A stretch of DNA of 47,269 nucleotides, from assembly GCF_015546995.1 (NCBI RefSeq), contig NZ_JADMUH010000014.1, positions 1 to 47,269 on the forward strand, written 5' to 3'. The notes beneath the pieces are model-generated. The model was not told the origin of the DNA. It made no database searches and saw only the letters and a list, made by a program, of their open reading frames with translations. This DNA comes from Streptococcus infantis (GTDB taxonomy: Bacteria > Bacillota > Bacilli > Lactobacillales > Streptococcaceae). A program made the position numbers and the translations under genes. Positions 28,335 to 39,215 of the stretch are shown piece after piece. Positions within the stretch are counted from its first letter, which is position 1. Each line of letters starts with the position of its first letter.

Positions 28335-28340
28335 TATAAT
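28335..28340 (+). promoter_or_regulatory. SemiSWEET gene promoter (-10)
   Basis: A perfect TATAAT lies 30 bp before the start codon. The best upstream hexamer at 17 bp spacing, TTACAT, is weak, so an activator could be involved. Confidence 0.55.
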
Positions 28341-28370
28341 ACAGTGGTTCTAAGTCGAAAGGAGAAGAAA

Positions 28371-28631
28371 ATGACTGAAAAGCAAATGAAAACGTTGGGT
28401 TGGATTGCAACCTTTATGTCTGTTATGATGTATATCTCATATATTCCACAAATTATGAACAACCTTGCAGGTCAAAAGGGAAACTTTATCCAGCCAGCAG
28501 TAGCTGCAATTAACTGCAGTCTTTGGGTTTACTACGGACTCTTTAAAAAAGAACGTGATATTCCTTTGGCAGCAGCCAATGCACCAGGTATCGTTTTTGG
28601 GATTATCACAGCTTTGACAGCTTTATTTTAA
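28371..28631 (+). CDS. SemiSWEET family sugar transporter
   Basis: An 86-residue protein with three membrane segments and the PQ-loop motif SYIPQI in the first one, followed by NNLAGQKGNF and a conserved INCSLWVYYG segment. This is the bacterial half-sized SWEET (SemiSWEET), which works as a dimer to let sugars pass down their gradient. The open frame extends 13 codons upstream to 28332, but that region is the promoter; ATG 28371 follows AAAGGAGAAG. It stands alone between two terminators, with a palindrome upstream that may be its operator. The sugar is unknown. Confidence 0.88.
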   Translation: MTEKQMKTLGWIATFMSVMMYISYIPQIMNNLAGQKGNFIQPAVAAINCSLWVYYGLFKKERDIPLAAANAPGIVFGIITALTALF

Positions 28632-28636
28632 AAATA

Positions 28637-28672
28637 AAAAGCAACTAGCAGAATGTTCTGCTGGTTGCTTTT
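28637..28672. terminator. Bidirectional terminator between SemiSWEET and HAD genes
   Basis: A 16-bp stem with one wobble pair (AAAAGCAACTAGCAGA with TCTGCTGGTTGCTTTT) has T runs on both strands and serves both converging genes. Confidence 0.9.
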
Positions 28673-28678
28673 ATTTGT

Positions 28679-29488
28679 TTACAAAATATATTTTTCAATA
28701 GCGCGTGCAACGCCCTCTTCTTCGTTGCTAGTTGTTACGGCATCCGCGAGAGATTTGACGTAGTCGCTGGCATTTCCCATAGCAATCCCTAACCCTGCAA
28801 ACTCCAACATCTCAATGTCGTTATTGGCATCACCCATTGCCATGATTTCAGAAGGTTGGATATCTAAAATCTCAGCCAAACGAGAAAGAGCAGAAGCCTT
28901 GGTTGTACCGAGTGGCATTGCTTCATAGATCACTGGTTGAGAACGAACACCGCTAAATCTCTGACAAAGTTCATCAGCAAATCGTTGTTCAAAGTCATCT
29001 GTTTGTTCTTTTGTCCCTAAAAACATTCCCTGGAACATACGATATTTACCGCTGGTAGCTTCCTCAAGTGAGATTTCAGTCAGGTCAGCAAAGACAAGTG
29101 TCGCATCATATTCAACAATAGGATTTGGTTTGCCTCCGAGAACGAAGTAGTGTTCCTCATCAAAGAGAGTCAACTGAACCTCACTCTTTTCAGCAAGGTC
29201 ATTGAGGTATTCGATGTCAGATTTGCTAAGTTCCCGCCAGTCAACAAGGCCCCAGTCACTGGTTTGGTGGGTAGAACAACCATTGTTGACAATAACGTAT
29301 TCATTTTGCAAATCAAGACCGAGTTTTTTGTAGTAGGGAAGAACTCCAAAGAGAGGACGACCAGTACATAGAACCAGTTTGATACCTTTTTCGATAGCCT
29401 TATGAATGGCATCAATATGAGCCTGAGGAATTTCCTTGGCTTCGTTTAGCAGAGTTCCGTCCATATCTAGGGCAAGTAATTTAATCAT
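28679..29488 (-). CDS. HAD family (Cof-type) sugar phosphatase
   Basis: A 269-residue haloacid dehalogenase-type phosphatase of the Cof/YidA group. The catalytic LALDMDGTLL motif has Asp8 and Asp10; TGRPLFG is motif II; the type IIB cap domain lies in the middle; and MAMGDANNDIEML with GIAMGNAS is the C-terminal motif. These enzymes usually act on sugar phosphates or flavin precursors, and the substrate here is not known. A TGC-TATAAT extended -10 lies about 30 bp upstream (29518-29526). It converges on the SemiSWEET gene and shares its terminator. Confidence 0.9.
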   Translation of the reverse strand: MIKLLALDMDGTLLNEAKEIPQAHIDAIHKAIEKGIKLVLCTGRPLFGVLPYYKKLGLDLQNEYVIVNNGCSTHQTSDWGLVDWRELSKSDIEYLNDLAEKSEVQLTLFDEEHYFVLGGKPNPIVEYDATLVFADLTEISLEEATSGKYRMFQGMFLGTKEQTDDFEQRFADELCQRFSGVRSQPVIYEAMPLGTTKASALSRLAEILDIQPSEIMAMGDANNDIEMLEFAGLGIAMGNASDYVKSLADAVTTSNEEEGVARAIEKYIL

Positions 29489-29517
29489 AGTATTTCCTTT
29501 TTATGTGTTTTGCCTAT

Positions 29518-29526
29518 ATTATAGCA
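29518..29526 (-). promoter_or_regulatory. HAD phosphatase promoter (extended -10)
   Basis: The minus strand reads TGC-TATAAT over 29518-29526, about 30 bp before the start codon. Confidence 0.65.
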
Positions 29527-29672
29527 TATTTTGAGGCAAATAAGTCTAAAGCTAAGTGAAATGCCATTTCTATTTAGGTTTTTAGTAGATGGATAACAAA
29601 AATATGATATACTAAATTAGTAATATATTTAATATTATACTGATAATGGATAAAAAAATCAAAGGATTTATC

Positions 29673-30344
29673 ATGAAAAGAAGAACAGTACAGATTTTAC
29701 TAGCCTTGTTAGTAATTATTTATAGGAAGACATGGTTTTGGTGGATTTTTAATCATTTTGCAGGTAGGCTTGTACCTGCTAGTAGAGAATTTTTTCAAAT
29801 TCTTGCTTTTTTAGAGTTTAGCGTTACTTTTCTAGCTATTCTTTATTTACTAGTATTCGAAGGTAGGAAAATTCTTGAGTTGAAGTGGAAATGGAGATAT
29901 CCAGTTTATTTGCTTCTTGCTTATGGAGTCAATCATCTTTCAGGTATTGTGTTTTCCTTTTTAACCCCAGCAACGTCCAATCAAATGGCTTTAAATGAAT
30001 TAGTTGAGATGACAGGGCGACAAGAGTTACTATATTTATTGCTTATTACTTGTCTTCTAGGACCAATTACAGAAGAATTGGTTTATCGAGGAGTTCTGAT
30101 GAATACATTTTTGAAAGATTCACCTTGGTATGGAGATGTTTTGCTATCAGCCTGTGTCTTTGGCTATGTGCATGTTTCTGATGGTATAACACCACTTGCC
30201 TTTTTCACCTATGCAAGCGGAGGAGCGATTGTAGCATTCCTCTACCGAAAAACTCATTCTCTCTATTATCCCATTTTGCTCCATATCATGATTAACATTT
30301 TAGCATTTTGGGAATTATGGGTACTCTTGTTTTCTGGTAGTTAA
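29673..30344 (+). CDS. CPBP family intramembrane metalloprotease
   Basis: A 223-residue membrane protein with about six hydrophobic segments and the CPBP (Abi/CAAX protease-like) motifs: ITEELVYRGVL with the paired glutamates and arginine, FGYVHVS with a histidine, and LLHIMINI with the last histidine and asparagine. Family members include Rce1-like proteases, bacteriocin self-immunity proteins and membrane regulators. No bacteriocin gene is visible nearby, so the role is open. An in-frame ATG at 29646 lacks a ribosome binding site and lies close to -10-like sequence; ATG 29673 follows AAAGGA at good spacing and is preferred. Confidence 0.82.
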   Translation: MKRRTVQILLALLVIIYRKTWFWWIFNHFAGRLVPASREFFQILAFLEFSVTFLAILYLLVFEGRKILELKWKWRYPVYLLLAYGVNHLSGIVFSFLTPATSNQMALNELVEMTGRQELLYLLLITCLLGPITEELVYRGVLMNTFLKDSPWYGDVLLSACVFGYVHVSDGITPLAFFTYASGGAIVAFLYRKTHSLYYPILLHIMINILAFWELWVLLFSGS

Positions 30345-30351
30345 TAACTAT

Positions 30352-30380
30352 AAAAGGTCGGATTTTATTCCGACTTTTTT
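30352..30380 (+). terminator. Terminator after the CPBP gene
   Basis: GGTCGGA pairs with TCCGACT around a short loop, with A and T tracts on either side. Confidence 0.8.
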
Positions 30381-30435
30381 GATATGGTACAGGTTAAAAT
30401 TAGGGCTTTATATCAATCTGTTTTTACTTAAAAAA

Positions 30436-30444
30436 TGATATAAT
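30436..30444 (+). promoter_or_regulatory. rexBA promoter (extended -10)
   Basis: TGA-TATAAT (30436-30444) is an extended -10. The ATG at 30453 would lie only 8 bp downstream, so translation more likely starts at 30477. Confidence 0.65.
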
Positions 30445-30476
30445 AAAAGGTAATGACAAAAACAAACGAGGCAGAG

Positions 30477-33400
30477 ATGAAACTACTTTATACCGATATT
30501 CGGACTTCTTTGACAGATATCCTAACCAAGGAGGCTCAAGGACTAGTTGCCCAAGGCAAACGAGTCTTTTATATCGCCCCTAACTCTCTTTCTTTTGAAA
30601 AGGAACGTGCCGTGCTGGAGTGCTTGAGTCAGCAGGCTTCTTTTGCTATCACAGTCACGCGCTTCGCCCAAATGGCTCGTTATCTGGTTTTAAATGATAT
30701 TCCTGAGAGGTCAAGTCTCGACAATATTGGTCTTGGTATGGCTTTCTATAAGTGTCTGTCTGAGATAGACGCTAAGGATTTTCGTGTTTACGGGGCTATT
30801 AAACAAGATCCGCAATTCATCCAGCAACTGATTGAGATTTATCATGAGATTTCAACTGCAAATATGAGTTTTTTGGACTTAGAAAGTCTATCTGACGCTG
30901 ATAAACGTTCTGATTTACTCTTGATTTTTGAAAAGATAACAGCTTATTTAAATCAAGGTCAAGTTTCACAGGGGAGTCCATTATCCTATCTGATTGATGC
31001 TATCGAAGAAAACAAGGTAAGTAGTGATTTTAGTAAGATTGCCCTAGTTATTGATGGTTTTACTCGTTTTTCTGCAGAAGAGGAACACCTAGTGGATTTA
31101 CTTCACCGTAAGGGTGTTGAGATTATTATTGGTGTATATGCGTCTAAGAGAGCCTATAATAGCTCTTTTAGTGAAGGGAACCTCTATCAAGCCAGTGTTG
31201 AATTTCTACGTCATTTAGCTTTTAAATATCAGACCAAGGCAGAAGATGCATGTCAAGAACATAAAAATCTTGATACTTTTGCCAAGGCCTCAAAATTACT
31301 GGAAAGTGCTTATGATTATTCTGAAATTAGCTTAGAAGTGGATGCTAAGGATAGAGAAGACTTGCAAATCTGGTCTTGCCTGACACAAAAAGAAGAATTA
31401 GAATTGGTGGCTCGAAGTATTCGCCAAAAATTACACCAAGAAGCTGAACTAAGCTACAAAAATTTTCGAATCTTATTAGGAGACGTAGAGTCTTATAAAC
31501 TGTCCTTGCAGACAATTTTTAATCAATATCAGATTCCCTTCTATCTGGGGAGAAGCGAGTCTATGGCTCATCATCCTTTGACTCAATTTGTAGAATCTGT
31601 GGGACGTCTCAAACGGTACTATTTCCGTCAGGAAGATTTGATAAACCTCTTACGAACTGGCTTATATACCGACCTTAGTCAAGAGGAAATTGATAGCTTT
31701 GAACAATATATCCGCTATTTAGGTATTGATGGACTTTCTAACTTTAAACAAGAATTTACAAAAAATCATCATGGAAAATTTGATTTAGAAGAATTAAATG
31801 AGCTGCGTGTCCGTGTCCTAAATCCACTAGAAACTTTATTATCCAGTCGTAAGCAAAAGACTGAAAATATCCTTGCAAAATGGAATAACTTTTTGAAGGA
31901 CGCATCTGTTACCAAGAAATTACAATCCTTATCTGAAACGATGGATGCGGCAGAACAAGAAAGACAAGAGGAGGTCTGGAAAGCATTTTGCCACGTAATG
32001 GAGCAATTTGCTACTGTATTTGAAGGTTCTCAGGTTGCTTTAGATGATTTCTTGGCTCTTCTTCATTCAGGGATGTCCTTATCAAATTATCGTACAATCC
32101 CAGCAACGGTAGATACGGTTCTGGTGCAAAGTTATGATTTGATTGCGCCTTTGACTTCTGATTACATCTATGCACTTGGCTTAACCCAGGACCATCTACC
32201 TAAAATCACCCAAAATACTAGTCTTTTAAGTGATGAAGAAAGAGAAGTTTTAAACCAAGGTACTGAAGAAGGCTCTCAATTATTGATTGCTAGTCATGAA
32301 AATCTTAAGAAGAATCGCTATACCATGCTTTCTTTGGTAAATTCTGCTAAGAAGCAATTGGTCTTATCGGCACCAAGTTTACTCAATGAAAACGAGAGTA
32401 AAGAGTCAGTATATCTGAAAGAATTTCAGGATTTTGGTTTTACCAAGATTGAAAAGAGAATCGATCGAAAAAACCTATCAAAGGATGATATTGGTTCTTA
32501 TCACAGTCTTTTGTCTAGTCTTGTTGCTTATCACCAGCAAGGTGAGTCGGAGACAAGTGAGCAGGACTTAACCTTTATTAAGGTTCTAGCTCGTGTCATG
32601 GGGAGAAAATTAGAAGATCAAGGGCTTGATAATCCTGTCCTACCGACAAGTCCAAAAAGTAAGACCTTAGCTACTGAAACTTTGGAAGCCTTGTATCCTC
32701 AAGATCAAGATTTTTATCTATCAACTTCTGGATTGACAGAGTTTTATCGAAACGAATACAGTTATTACCTTCGATATGTCTTAGGCTTACAGGAAGAATT
32801 GCGACTGCGACCTGATGCACGAAGTCATGGAAATTTCTTGCATCGTATTTTTGAACGAGCTATGAAACTTCCTGTTGATACACCTTTTGATCGTCGTTTA
32901 GAACAAGCAATCTCTGAAACCAGTCAAGAGCGAGAATTTCAAGCGATTTATCAAGAAAGTTTGGAAGCCCAATTAACCAAGGAAGTTCTTTTAGACGTTG
33001 CGCGTGCAACTGGGCATATACTTCGTCACAATTCTGAAATTGAAACAATTCAGGAAGAAGCAGTCTTTGGTGGTAAGGAACAAGCTTTTGTTCAGTTAGA
33101 AAACGGCAGGAATGTCTATGTCCGTGGTAAAGTCGACCGTATAGATCGCTTAAAGACAAGTGAAGCCATTGGTGTTGTCGATTACAAATCTTCTCTAACT
33201 CAGTTTAACTTCCCTCTCTTCTATAACGGCCTTAATTCACAGTTACCAACCTATCTAGCTGCTCTTAAGAAAGAAGGAAATACCGACTTCTTTGGTGCTA
33301 TGTATTTAGAGATGGCTGAGCCAATTCAGTCCTTACAAACTGTTAAAACTCTTTCAAAGGCTTTAGCAGAAACGACTAAGAGTATGAAATATCAAGGGCT

Positions 33401-33728
33401 ATTTCTTGAAAAAGAAATAAAGAATCTTGGGGAACTTTACAATAAAAACAAGACCTATCAGTTGTCTGATGAGGAATTCCAGTTATTGATGGACTATAAC
33501 GCCCTTATCTATAAAAAGGCGGCAGAGAAGATTTTATCTGGTAGTTTTGCTATCAATCCTTACACAGAAGACGGCAGAAGTATTGCTCCTTATGTCCAAC
33601 AATATCAGTCGATAACTGGTTTTGAAGCTAATTACCATTTAGGTCAGGCAAGATTGTTAGATAAGGTCGCTAAGAGCAATGATAAAGAAACATGGTTTAA
33701 TAAAATTAGAGAGGAGTTGGAGCGATGA
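30477..33728 (+). CDS. rexB: ATP-dependent nuclease subunit RexB (AddB-like)
   Basis: This 1083-residue subunit pairs with RexA to form the streptococcal end-resection enzyme that replaces RecBCD in double-strand break repair. It has a degenerate helicase-like body and a C-terminal RecB-type nuclease domain with RGKVDRIDR and VDYKSS (Asp902-Lys904). The AddB-type cysteine cluster region reads [19 protein letters not shown] with no cysteine, so the iron-sulfur cluster of Bacillus AddB appears absent. An ATG at 30453 is close to the -10 and has poor spacing; ATG 30477 follows GAGG and is chosen. It overlaps rexA by four bases. Confidence 0.92.
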   Translation: MKLLYTDIRTSLTDILTKEAQGLVAQGKRVFYIAPNSLSFEKERAVLECLSQQASFAITVTRFAQMARYLVLNDIPERSSLDNIGLGMAFYKCLSEIDAKDFRVYGAIKQDPQFIQQLIEIYHEISTANMSFLDLESLSDADKRSDLLLIFEKITAYLNQGQVSQGSPLSYLIDAIEENKVSSDFSKIALVIDGFTRFSAEEEHLVDLLHRKGVEIIIGVYASKRAYNSSFSEGNLYQASVEFLRHLAFKYQTKAEDACQEHKNLDTFAKASKLLESAYDYSEISLEVDAKDREDLQIWSCLTQKEELELVARSIRQKLHQEAELSYKNFRILLGDVESYKLSLQTIFNQYQIPFYLGRSESMAHHPLTQFVESVGRLKRYYFRQEDLINLLRTGLYTDLSQEEIDSFEQYIRYLGIDGLSNFKQEFTKNHHGKFDLEELNELRVRVLNPLETLLSSRKQKTENILAKWNNFLKDASVTKKLQSLSETMDAAEQERQEEVWKAFCHVMEQFATVFEGSQVALDDFLALLHSGMSLSNYRTIPATVDTVLVQSYDLIAPLTSDYIYALGLTQDHLPKITQNTSLLSDEEREVLNQGTEEGSQLLIASHENLKKNRYTMLSLVNSAKKQLVLSAPSLLNENESKESVYLKEFQDFGFTKIEKRIDRKNLSKDDIGSYHSLLSSLVAYHQQGESETSEQDLTFIKVLARVMGRKLEDQGLDNPVLPTSPKSKTLATETLEALYPQDQDFYLSTSGLTEFYRNEYSYYLRYVLGLQEELRLRPDARSHGNFLHRIFERAMKLPVDTPFDRRLEQAISETSQEREFQAIYQESLEAQLTKEVLLDVARATGHILRHNSEIETIQEEAVFGGKEQAFVQLENGRNVYVRGKVDRIDRLKTSEAIGVVDYKSSLTQFNFPLFYNGLNSQLPTYLAALKKEGNTDFFGAMYLEMAEPIQSLQTVKTLSKALAETTKSMKYQGLFLEKEIKNLGELYNKNKTYQLSDEEFQLLMDYNALIYKKAAEKILSGSFAINPYTEDGRSIAPYVQQYQSITGFEANYHLGQARLLDKVAKSNDKETWFNKIREELER

Positions 33729-36700
33729 AATTTTTATCCCAAGAAGAGATTGAAAAGTTGCAGATAGAAGAAGCTCATTCTGACAAGAAAACAAAGAAAA
33801 CTGCTGAGCAAATTCAAGCTATTTACAGTTCTGGTCAAAACATTCTGGTCTCAGCATCAGCTGGCTCAGGAAAAACTTTTGTCATGGCTGAACGAATTCT
33901 TGATCAACTAGCGCGTGGAGTAGAAATTCGCCAACTCTTTATCTCAACCTTTACAGTCAAGGCAGCAACCGAGTTAAAAGAACGATTGGAAAAGAAAATC
34001 AGCCAACAAATCCAAGAGACTCAAGATATGGAGCTAAAAAAGCATCTTGGAAGACAATTAGCTGATTTACCAAACGCTGCTATTGGAACTATGGACTCTT
34101 TTACTCAGAAGTTCCTGGCTAAACATGGTTATCTTCTCGATTTTGCTCCAAACTTCCGCATTCTTGAGAATGAAAGTGAGCAACTTATCTTAAAAAACGA
34201 AGTCTTTCGGCAAGTTTTTGAAAAACACTACCAAAGTAAGGAACAAGAACAGTTTAGTCAGCTAGTCAAAAACTTTGCGGGTAAAAGTAAGGATGCACGT
34301 GGATTGCGTAAACAGGTCTATATGATTTATGAGTTCTTACAATCCACTAGTAATCCTCAGGCCTGGCTACAGGACTCTTTCTTAAAAGGATTCGAAAAGG
34401 CCAATTTTACAAGTTCTAAAGAAAAGCTGGTTCAAGACATTCAGCAAAGACTCTGGGATTTGGAAAGTTTCTTTTGTTACCATTTAGAGAATGATGCCAA
34501 GGAATTTGGAAAAGCAGCTTACTTAGAAGCTATCCAACAAGTTCTTGATGAAATTGGAGCTTTAACAAACGAATCTACTTTTAGTCAATATCAAGAAGTT
34601 CTAGAGCGAGTTGTGAGTATTTCTAAAGATAAGGGTGGCCGTGCTCTCACAAATGCTAGTCGCAAGGCTGAACTCCTAGAACTGAAAGAAGCGTACAACC
34701 AAGAGAGAAAAGACAAGTTTGAAAAGCTAATTGCACTAAATGATCAAATTACCTTATTGAAATTCCAGGAAAAATATCATCAAGAGTCTTGGGACTTAGC
34801 AAAGACTTTTCAAGTTTTCATGAGTGATTTTGTTGATGCCTATCGAAAGCGTAAACGTGAAGAAAATGCCTTCGAATTTGCGGATATTAGTCACTATACT
34901 ATTGAGATTCTGGAAAACTTCCCTCAAGTTCGAAAAGAGTATCAGGAACGCTTCCACGAAGTCATGGTCGATGAGTACCAAGATACCAACCATATCCAGG
35001 AAAGAATGTTGGAGCTCCTCTCAAACGGCTATAATCGTTTTATGGTGGGAGATATCAAGCAGTCTATTTATCGTTTTAGACAGGCAGATCCCCAAATCTT
35101 CAATGAGAAATTCCATAGTTTTGCTCAAGATAGTGAAGAAGGTCAGTTAATACTGCTCAAGGAAAACTTCCGTAGTAGTTCAGAAGTACTAAATGCTACC
35201 AATGACGTCTTTAAGCATCTCATGGATGAGGAAGTTGGAGAGATTTCTTATGACGGCATGCATCAACTTGTTTTCGGAAATACTGATTTACACCCAGATC
35301 CAGAAAACGAGGCAGAAGTACTCTTGTATGATAAGGATGTTGACGATGATTCTAAGGAAGAGGAAGAGTTTTCGACCAACAAACTGACTGGTGAAATGCG
35401 AATGGTCATTAAGGAGATATTACATCTTCATAATGATAAAGGGGTTCCTTTCAATGACATTGCTCTCTTGACTGCCAGCAGAAGTCGGAATGACCAGGTT
35501 TTACTTGCTTTGTCGGAATATGGGATACCAGTTAAAACTGATGGCGCTCAAAACAATTATTTGCAATCTTTAGAAGTGCAGGTTATGTTGGATACTCTTC
35601 GTGTCATCCATAATCCTCTTCAAGATTTCGCTTTAGTAGCTCTGATGAAGTCTCCAATGTTTAGTTTTGACGAGGATGAATTGGCTCGATTAGCCCTTCA
35701 GAAATCTGAGGATAAGGTTCAAGAAAACTTTTATGAGAAACTAGTCAATGCTCAAACAAAAAATAGTATTCAAAAGGATTTAATAAAATCTGAACTCCAT
35801 AAAAAGCTTAACCTTTTCATGGAAACTGTTAATTCTTGGCGTTTGTTCTCAAAAACGCATTCGCTTTATGACCTTATTTGGAAAATCTATAGTGAACGTT
35901 TCTACTATGATTATGTTGGTGCTTTACCAAATGGTCAGGCTAGGCAGGCAAACCTCTATGCCCTAGCACTACGAGCTGACCAGTTTGAAAAGAGTAATTT
36001 TAAAGGCTTATCACGTTTCATAACTATGATTGATCAAGTCTTGGAAGCTAAGCACGACCTTGCCAGTGTCACTGTAGCTCCACCTAAGGATGCTGTGGAG
36101 CTTATGAGTATTCATAAGAGTAAGGGGCTTGAGTTCCCTTATGTCTTTATTCTCAATATTGATCAGCAATTTAACAAGCAAGATTCCATGTCTGAAGTTT
36201 TCCTAAGTCGTAAAAATGGCCTTGGTCTTAAGTACGTAGCTAGAGTAGCTACAAATGCAAAAGAGGAATATCTTCCATCTACGATTAAGTTATCCATTCC
36301 AAGCTTGACTTATACTCAAATTGAGGAAGAACTCCAATTAGCAAGTTATTCTGAGTTGATGCGTTTACTGTATGTAGCCATGACTCGTGCTGAGAAAAAA
36401 CTCTATCTTGTCGGAAAGGGATCGAGGGAAAAGTTGGAGTCTAAAGAATACCCGACAAATGGGCAAGGTCTTTTGACTCGTGAAACTAGACTTGATGCTC
36501 AAAATTTCCAGGACTGGATTTGGGCCATCTATCAAGCTTTTTCTAAAGAGGACTTACACTTTAGTGTTCGTTTCGAGGGTGAAGAACAACTGACAGAAGA
36601 AGCTATCGGTAAATTGGAAACTAAAAGCCAGCTTCAAGATCTTTCTCAGGCAAGCAACCGTCAGTCTGATACCATTAAGGAAGCTTTAGAAATGCTGAAA

Positions 36701-37375
36701 GAAGTGGAAGTGTATAATGAAATCCACCGTGCAGCGATTAATCTTCCGAGTGTTCAGACCCCAAGTCAGATTAAGAAGTTTTATGAACCAGTCATGGATA
36801 TGGAAGGTGTAGTAGTAGCTGGTCAATCTAAACCAAAAGAAACTATGATTCAGTTTGAACTTCCAGACTTCTCCAAGACAGAAAAAGTCACTGGAGCTGA
36901 AATTGGTAGTGCTACTCATGAATTGATGCAACGAATCAATCTCGCTAAGAAACCTACTTTGGAAACCTTGACAGAAGCCTTGGAGCAAGTTCAGGCGACT
37001 TCAGCTGTTAAAGATAAAGTTAATCTAGACAAAATCTTGTCCTTCTTTGATACAGCTCTTGGTCAAGAGATTCTAAAAAATCAAGATAAACTTTATCGAG
37101 AACAACCCTTCTCTATGTTAAAAAGAGATGCTAAGAGTCAGGAAGACTTTGTTGTTCGTGGGATTTTAGATGGTTATCTCCTTTATGAGGATAAAATTGT
37201 TCTCTTTGACTACAAGACAGATCATTATGAATATCCAAGTCAACTGATTGAACGTTATAGAGGTCAATTATCTCTATATGCAGAAGCCTTGTCTCGTTCT
37301 TACCAAATAGATCAAGTTGAAAAATATTTAATCTTACTTGGCAAAGATATGGTTGAGGTGTTCGAAGTTAACTAA
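33725..37375 (+). CDS. rexA: ATP-dependent helicase/nuclease subunit RexA (AddA-like)
   Basis: This 1216-residue protein combines a UvrD-like helicase with a RecB-type nuclease. Walker A is SASAGSGKT at residues 43-51, motif [10 protein letters not shown] at 415-422, then [15 protein letters not shown], and the C-terminal helicase motifs [17 protein letters not shown] and [17 protein letters not shown]. The nuclease domain near the C-terminus has [17 protein letters not shown] and the catalytic DYKTD at 1162-1166. The ATGA overlap with rexB suggests coupled translation in equal amounts. With RexB it resects ends until it meets a Chi sequence. Confidence 0.96.
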   Translation: MKFLSQEEIEKLQIEEAHSDKKTKKTAEQIQAIYSSGQNILVSASAGSGKTFVMAERILDQLARGVEIRQLFISTFTVKAATELKERLEKKISQQIQETQDMELKKHLGRQLADLPNAAIGTMDSFTQKFLAKHGYLLDFAPNFRILENESEQLILKNEVFRQVFEKHYQSKEQEQFSQLVKNFAGKSKDARGLRKQVYMIYEFLQSTSNPQAWLQDSFLKGFEKANFTSSKEKLVQDIQQRLWDLESFFCYHLENDAKEFGKAAYLEAIQQVLDEIGALTNESTFSQYQEVLERVVSISKDKGGRALTNASRKAELLELKEAYNQERKDKFEKLIALNDQITLLKFQEKYHQESWDLAKTFQVFMSDFVDAYRKRKREENAFEFADISHYTIEILENFPQVRKEYQERFHEVMVDEYQDTNHIQERMLELLSNGYNRFMVGDIKQSIYRFRQADPQIFNEKFHSFAQDSEEGQLILLKENFRSSSEVLNATNDVFKHLMDEEVGEISYDGMHQLVFGNTDLHPDPENEAEVLLYDKDVDDDSKEEEEFSTNKLTGEMRMVIKEILHLHNDKGVPFNDIALLTASRSRNDQVLLALSEYGIPVKTDGAQNNYLQSLEVQVMLDTLRVIHNPLQDFALVALMKSPMFSFDEDELARLALQKSEDKVQENFYEKLVNAQTKNSIQKDLIKSELHKKLNLFMETVNSWRLFSKTHSLYDLIWKIYSERFYYDYVGALPNGQARQANLYALALRADQFEKSNFKGLSRFITMIDQVLEAKHDLASVTVAPPKDAVELMSIHKSKGLEFPYVFILNIDQQFNKQDSMSEVFLSRKNGLGLKYVARVATNAKEEYLPSTIKLSIPSLTYTQIEEELQLASYSELMRLLYVAMTRAEKKLYLVGKGSREKLESKEYPTNGQGLLTRETRLDAQNFQDWIWAIYQAFSKEDLHFSVRFEGEEQLTEEAIGKLETKSQLQDLSQASNRQSDTIKEALEMLKEVEVYNEIHRAAINLPSVQTPSQIKKFYEPVMDMEGVVVAGQSKPKETMIQFELPDFSKTEKVTGAEIGSATHELMQRINLAKKPTLETLTEALEQVQATSAVKDKVNLDKILSFFDTALGQEILKNQDKLYREQPFSMLKRDAKSQEDFVVRGILDGYLLYEDKIVLFDYKTDHYEYPSQLIERYRGQLSLYAEALSRSYQIDQVEKYLILLGKDMVEVFEVN

Positions 37376-37381
37376 TCTAGT

Positions 37382-37412
37382 AAAAACTATTGCCTTAACG
37401 GCAGTAGTTTTT
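37382..37412 (+). terminator. Terminator after rexA
   Basis: AAAAACTA-TGCC pairs with GGCA-TAGTTTTT with one mismatch and a 5-nt loop, then a T run. Confidence 0.85.
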
Positions 37413-37427
37413 ATTTATTTTCAGTTA

Positions 37428-37436
37428 TGGTATACT
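37428..37436 (+). promoter_or_regulatory. Promoter of the cysteine-cluster protein gene (extended -10)
   Basis: TGG-TATACT (37428-37436) lies about 28 bp before the start codon. Confidence 0.6.
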
Positions 37437-37464
37437 AGTTTCAGAAAAGGATGTTAAAGAATCT

Positions 37465-37962
37465 ATGTCAAAAGAAATCGATATCGAACACTATCACCAA
37501 TTAGCTTTACAAAAACAAAAAGAGCATCGTAAATTTCTTGGAAATCTGAAAAAGAAAGCTCCAAAAAACCTAGATAAGATTGCGCTGGAGATTCACCAAG
37601 AAGTGTTTGAAGAAATTGATTGTACAGCCTGTGCTAACTGTTGCAAGAGCCTTGGACCAGACTTTAAAGAAGCAGATATTACACGTATTGCCAAGTACTT
37701 TAAAATGAAATTACCAGCCTTCGAAGATGAATTTCTACAGGTAGATGAAGACGGTGATAAGGTCTTTAAGTCAATGCCATGTCCATTTCTCGGTGGTGAC
37801 AATCTATGTTCTATATACGATGTTCGTCCTAAGGCCTGTAGAGAATTTCCACATACCGACCGTAAAAAGATTTATCAAATTAATAATCTGACTATCAAAA
37901 ATACTTTAACCTGTCCCGCAGCCTATCTCTTCGTCGAGAAATTAAGAGATAAAATAGAATAA
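37465..37962 (+). CDS. YkgJ-type cysteine cluster protein
   Basis: A 165-residue protein with eight cysteines at 53, 56, 59, 60, 106, 115, 125 and 150 in the pattern CTACANCC, CPFLGGDNLC, RPKACREFP and TCPA. This is the zinc- or iron-chelating YkgJ/UPF0153 domain, which probably holds a metal or Fe-S cluster; its biochemical role is not established. The first 45 residues are lysine- and histidine-rich. It is a single gene between two terminators, with an extended -10 upstream. Nothing in the context fixes a function. Confidence 0.85.
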   Translation: MSKEIDIEHYHQLALQKQKEHRKFLGNLKKKAPKNLDKIALEIHQEVFEEIDCTACANCCKSLGPDFKEADITRIAKYFKMKLPAFEDEFLQVDEDGDKVFKSMPCPFLGGDNLCSIYDVRPKACREFPHTDRKKIYQINNLTIKNTLTCPAAYLFVEKLRDKIE

Positions 37963-37986
37963 ATAGTTTATTTTATAATAAATTCC

Positions 37987-38020
37987 ATCCTCAAATTCAT
38001 TAGCTATTTGAGGATTTTTG
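37987..38020 (+). terminator. Terminator after the cysteine-cluster gene
   Basis: ATCCTCAAAT (37987-37996) pairs with ATTTGAGGAT (38006-38015), followed by a T run. Confidence 0.85.
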
Positions 38021-38071
38021 TATATTTATTAATATTGATTGTCTTTGCTTTCTAAAGGAAATGAGTTCCAG

Positions 38072-38128
38072 TCTTAAAGTTTCTTTAACTTTTTCTTAAA
38101 GAAAACTGATATAAGGTATCTTTAAGCG
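38072..38128. promoter_or_regulatory. Cluster of TTAAAG/CTTTAA elements upstream of the glycosyltransferase cassette
   Basis: TCTTAAAG occurs at 38072-38079 and 38094-38101, 22 bp apart, with CTTTAAC between them and ATCTTTAAG at about 38118-38126. A TGA-TATAAG extended -10-like element follows at 38107-38115. Repeats spaced by two turns near a weak -35 are typical of response-regulator activation. The spacing does not match the CiaR consensus exactly. Confidence 0.4.
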
Positions 38129-38171
38129 AATTTTTGTATAGTTATACCATCACTAAGAAAGGAGTGCCGGT

Positions 38172-39215
38172 ATGAACTATATAGTAATTCCAGCTTATCA
38201 ACCTGATAATAAACTTATCAAACTCATCGAAAAAATCCACGAAAAGAGTGATTTTCGTATTCTAGTTATCGACGACGGAAGTTCATCAAAGTGTCAAAAT
38301 ATCTTTGATAAAGCAGAACAATATGCTACGGTACTCCGTCACCAAGTGAACCAAGGTAAAGGCCAAGCGCTTAAAACGGCCTTTGATTATATCCGACAAC
38401 AAAATAGCTATGGAACGGTTGTAACGGCAGACGCGGATGGGCAACACAAAATCTGGGATATTTTCCGTGCGGCTAACAAAGCTTCTGAAAATCCTAACAA
38501 GCTAATCTTGGGTGTGCGTGCATTCACAGGTAAAGTTCCTCTCCGGAGCCGTTTTGGGAATAGCTTGACAAAAGCACTCTTTAAATTACAAACAGGAGTA
38601 GGAGTAACAGATACTCAGACAGGCCTTCGCGCCTTTACAACAAATCTCATTCCTTTTATGCTAAAGATCGAAGGTCAACGTTATGAATACGAAATGAATA
38701 TGCTTCTGGAAGCATGCAAAGAATATGAAATCTTAGAAGTACCAATAGAAACCGTCTATATCAACGATAATGAAGGATCTCACTTCCGTCCGATTAGAGA
38801 TGGATTAATGATTTATAAAAATATCTTTAAATTTGCCTTGTCATCTCTCAGTAGTTTTGTTGTAGACTATATCGTTTACGCTATTGCAATCTTGTTTTTA
38901 CCAACAGCGCCAACAAGTTTCCGAATTTTCCTAGCTAACGGGCTAGCTCGTGTGACAAGCTCTGTTTTTAACTACTCTACAAATAAAAAACTAGTCTTTA
39001 AAAACGACGATAGTCTTGTGAAAACAGGGATGGGGTACTTTGGTCTAGCAGTCGGTCTCTTTGTCTTAGACACGCTACTAATTCGTCTCTTCTATACAGT
39101 CTTTGGTATCAACCTTCTGATTGCCAAAGTTATCGTCGGCATCCTTCTCTTCGCTGTCTCTTGGACAGTGCAAAAGAAATTGATTTTTAAGGAAAGGACA
39201 TCTACGGTACTATGA
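38172..39215 (+). CDS. GT2 glycosyltransferase with C-terminal GtrA membrane domain
   Basis: A 347-residue protein with a family 2 glycosyltransferase domain (about 1-215) resembling polyprenyl-phosphate sugar transferases: VIDDGSS at 33-38, TADADGQH at 85-92 and TDTQTGLRAFT near 150. The C-terminal part (about 220-340) has four membrane segments of the GtrA/DPMS type. Such fusions typically attach a sugar to a lipid carrier and help bring it to the outer face of the membrane for decorating wall polymers or proteins. The start follows AAAGGAGTGCCGG. It overlaps the next gene by four bases, forming a three-gene cassette. Confidence 0.88.
   Translation: MNYIVIPAYQPDNKLIKLIEKIHEKSDFRILVIDDGSSSKCQNIFDKAEQYATVLRHQVNQGKGQALKTAFDYIRQQNSYGTVVTADADGQHKIWDIFRAANKASENPNKLILGVRAFTGKVPLRSRFGNSLTKALFKLQTGVGVTDTQTGLRAFTTNLIPFMLKIEGQRYEYEMNMLLEACKEYEILEVPIETVYINDNEGSHFRPIRDGLMIYKNIFKFALSSLSSFVVDYIVYAIAILFLPTAPTSFRIFLANGLARVTSSVFNYSTNKKLVFKNDDSLVKTGMGYFGLAVGLFVLDTLLIRLFYTVFGINLLIAKVIVGILLFAVSWTVQKKLIFKERTSTVL

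Noticed and set aside
29673..30344. Bacteriocin immunity function for the CPBP protein.
   Set aside because: No double-glycine leader peptide, ABC exporter or histidine kinase gene is nearby, so there is no support beyond the broad family.
38072..38128. CiaR binding site (TTTAAG-N5-TTTAAG).
   Set aside because: The elements are present, but no pair has the right orientation and 5-bp spacing, so only a generic regulator cluster is reported.
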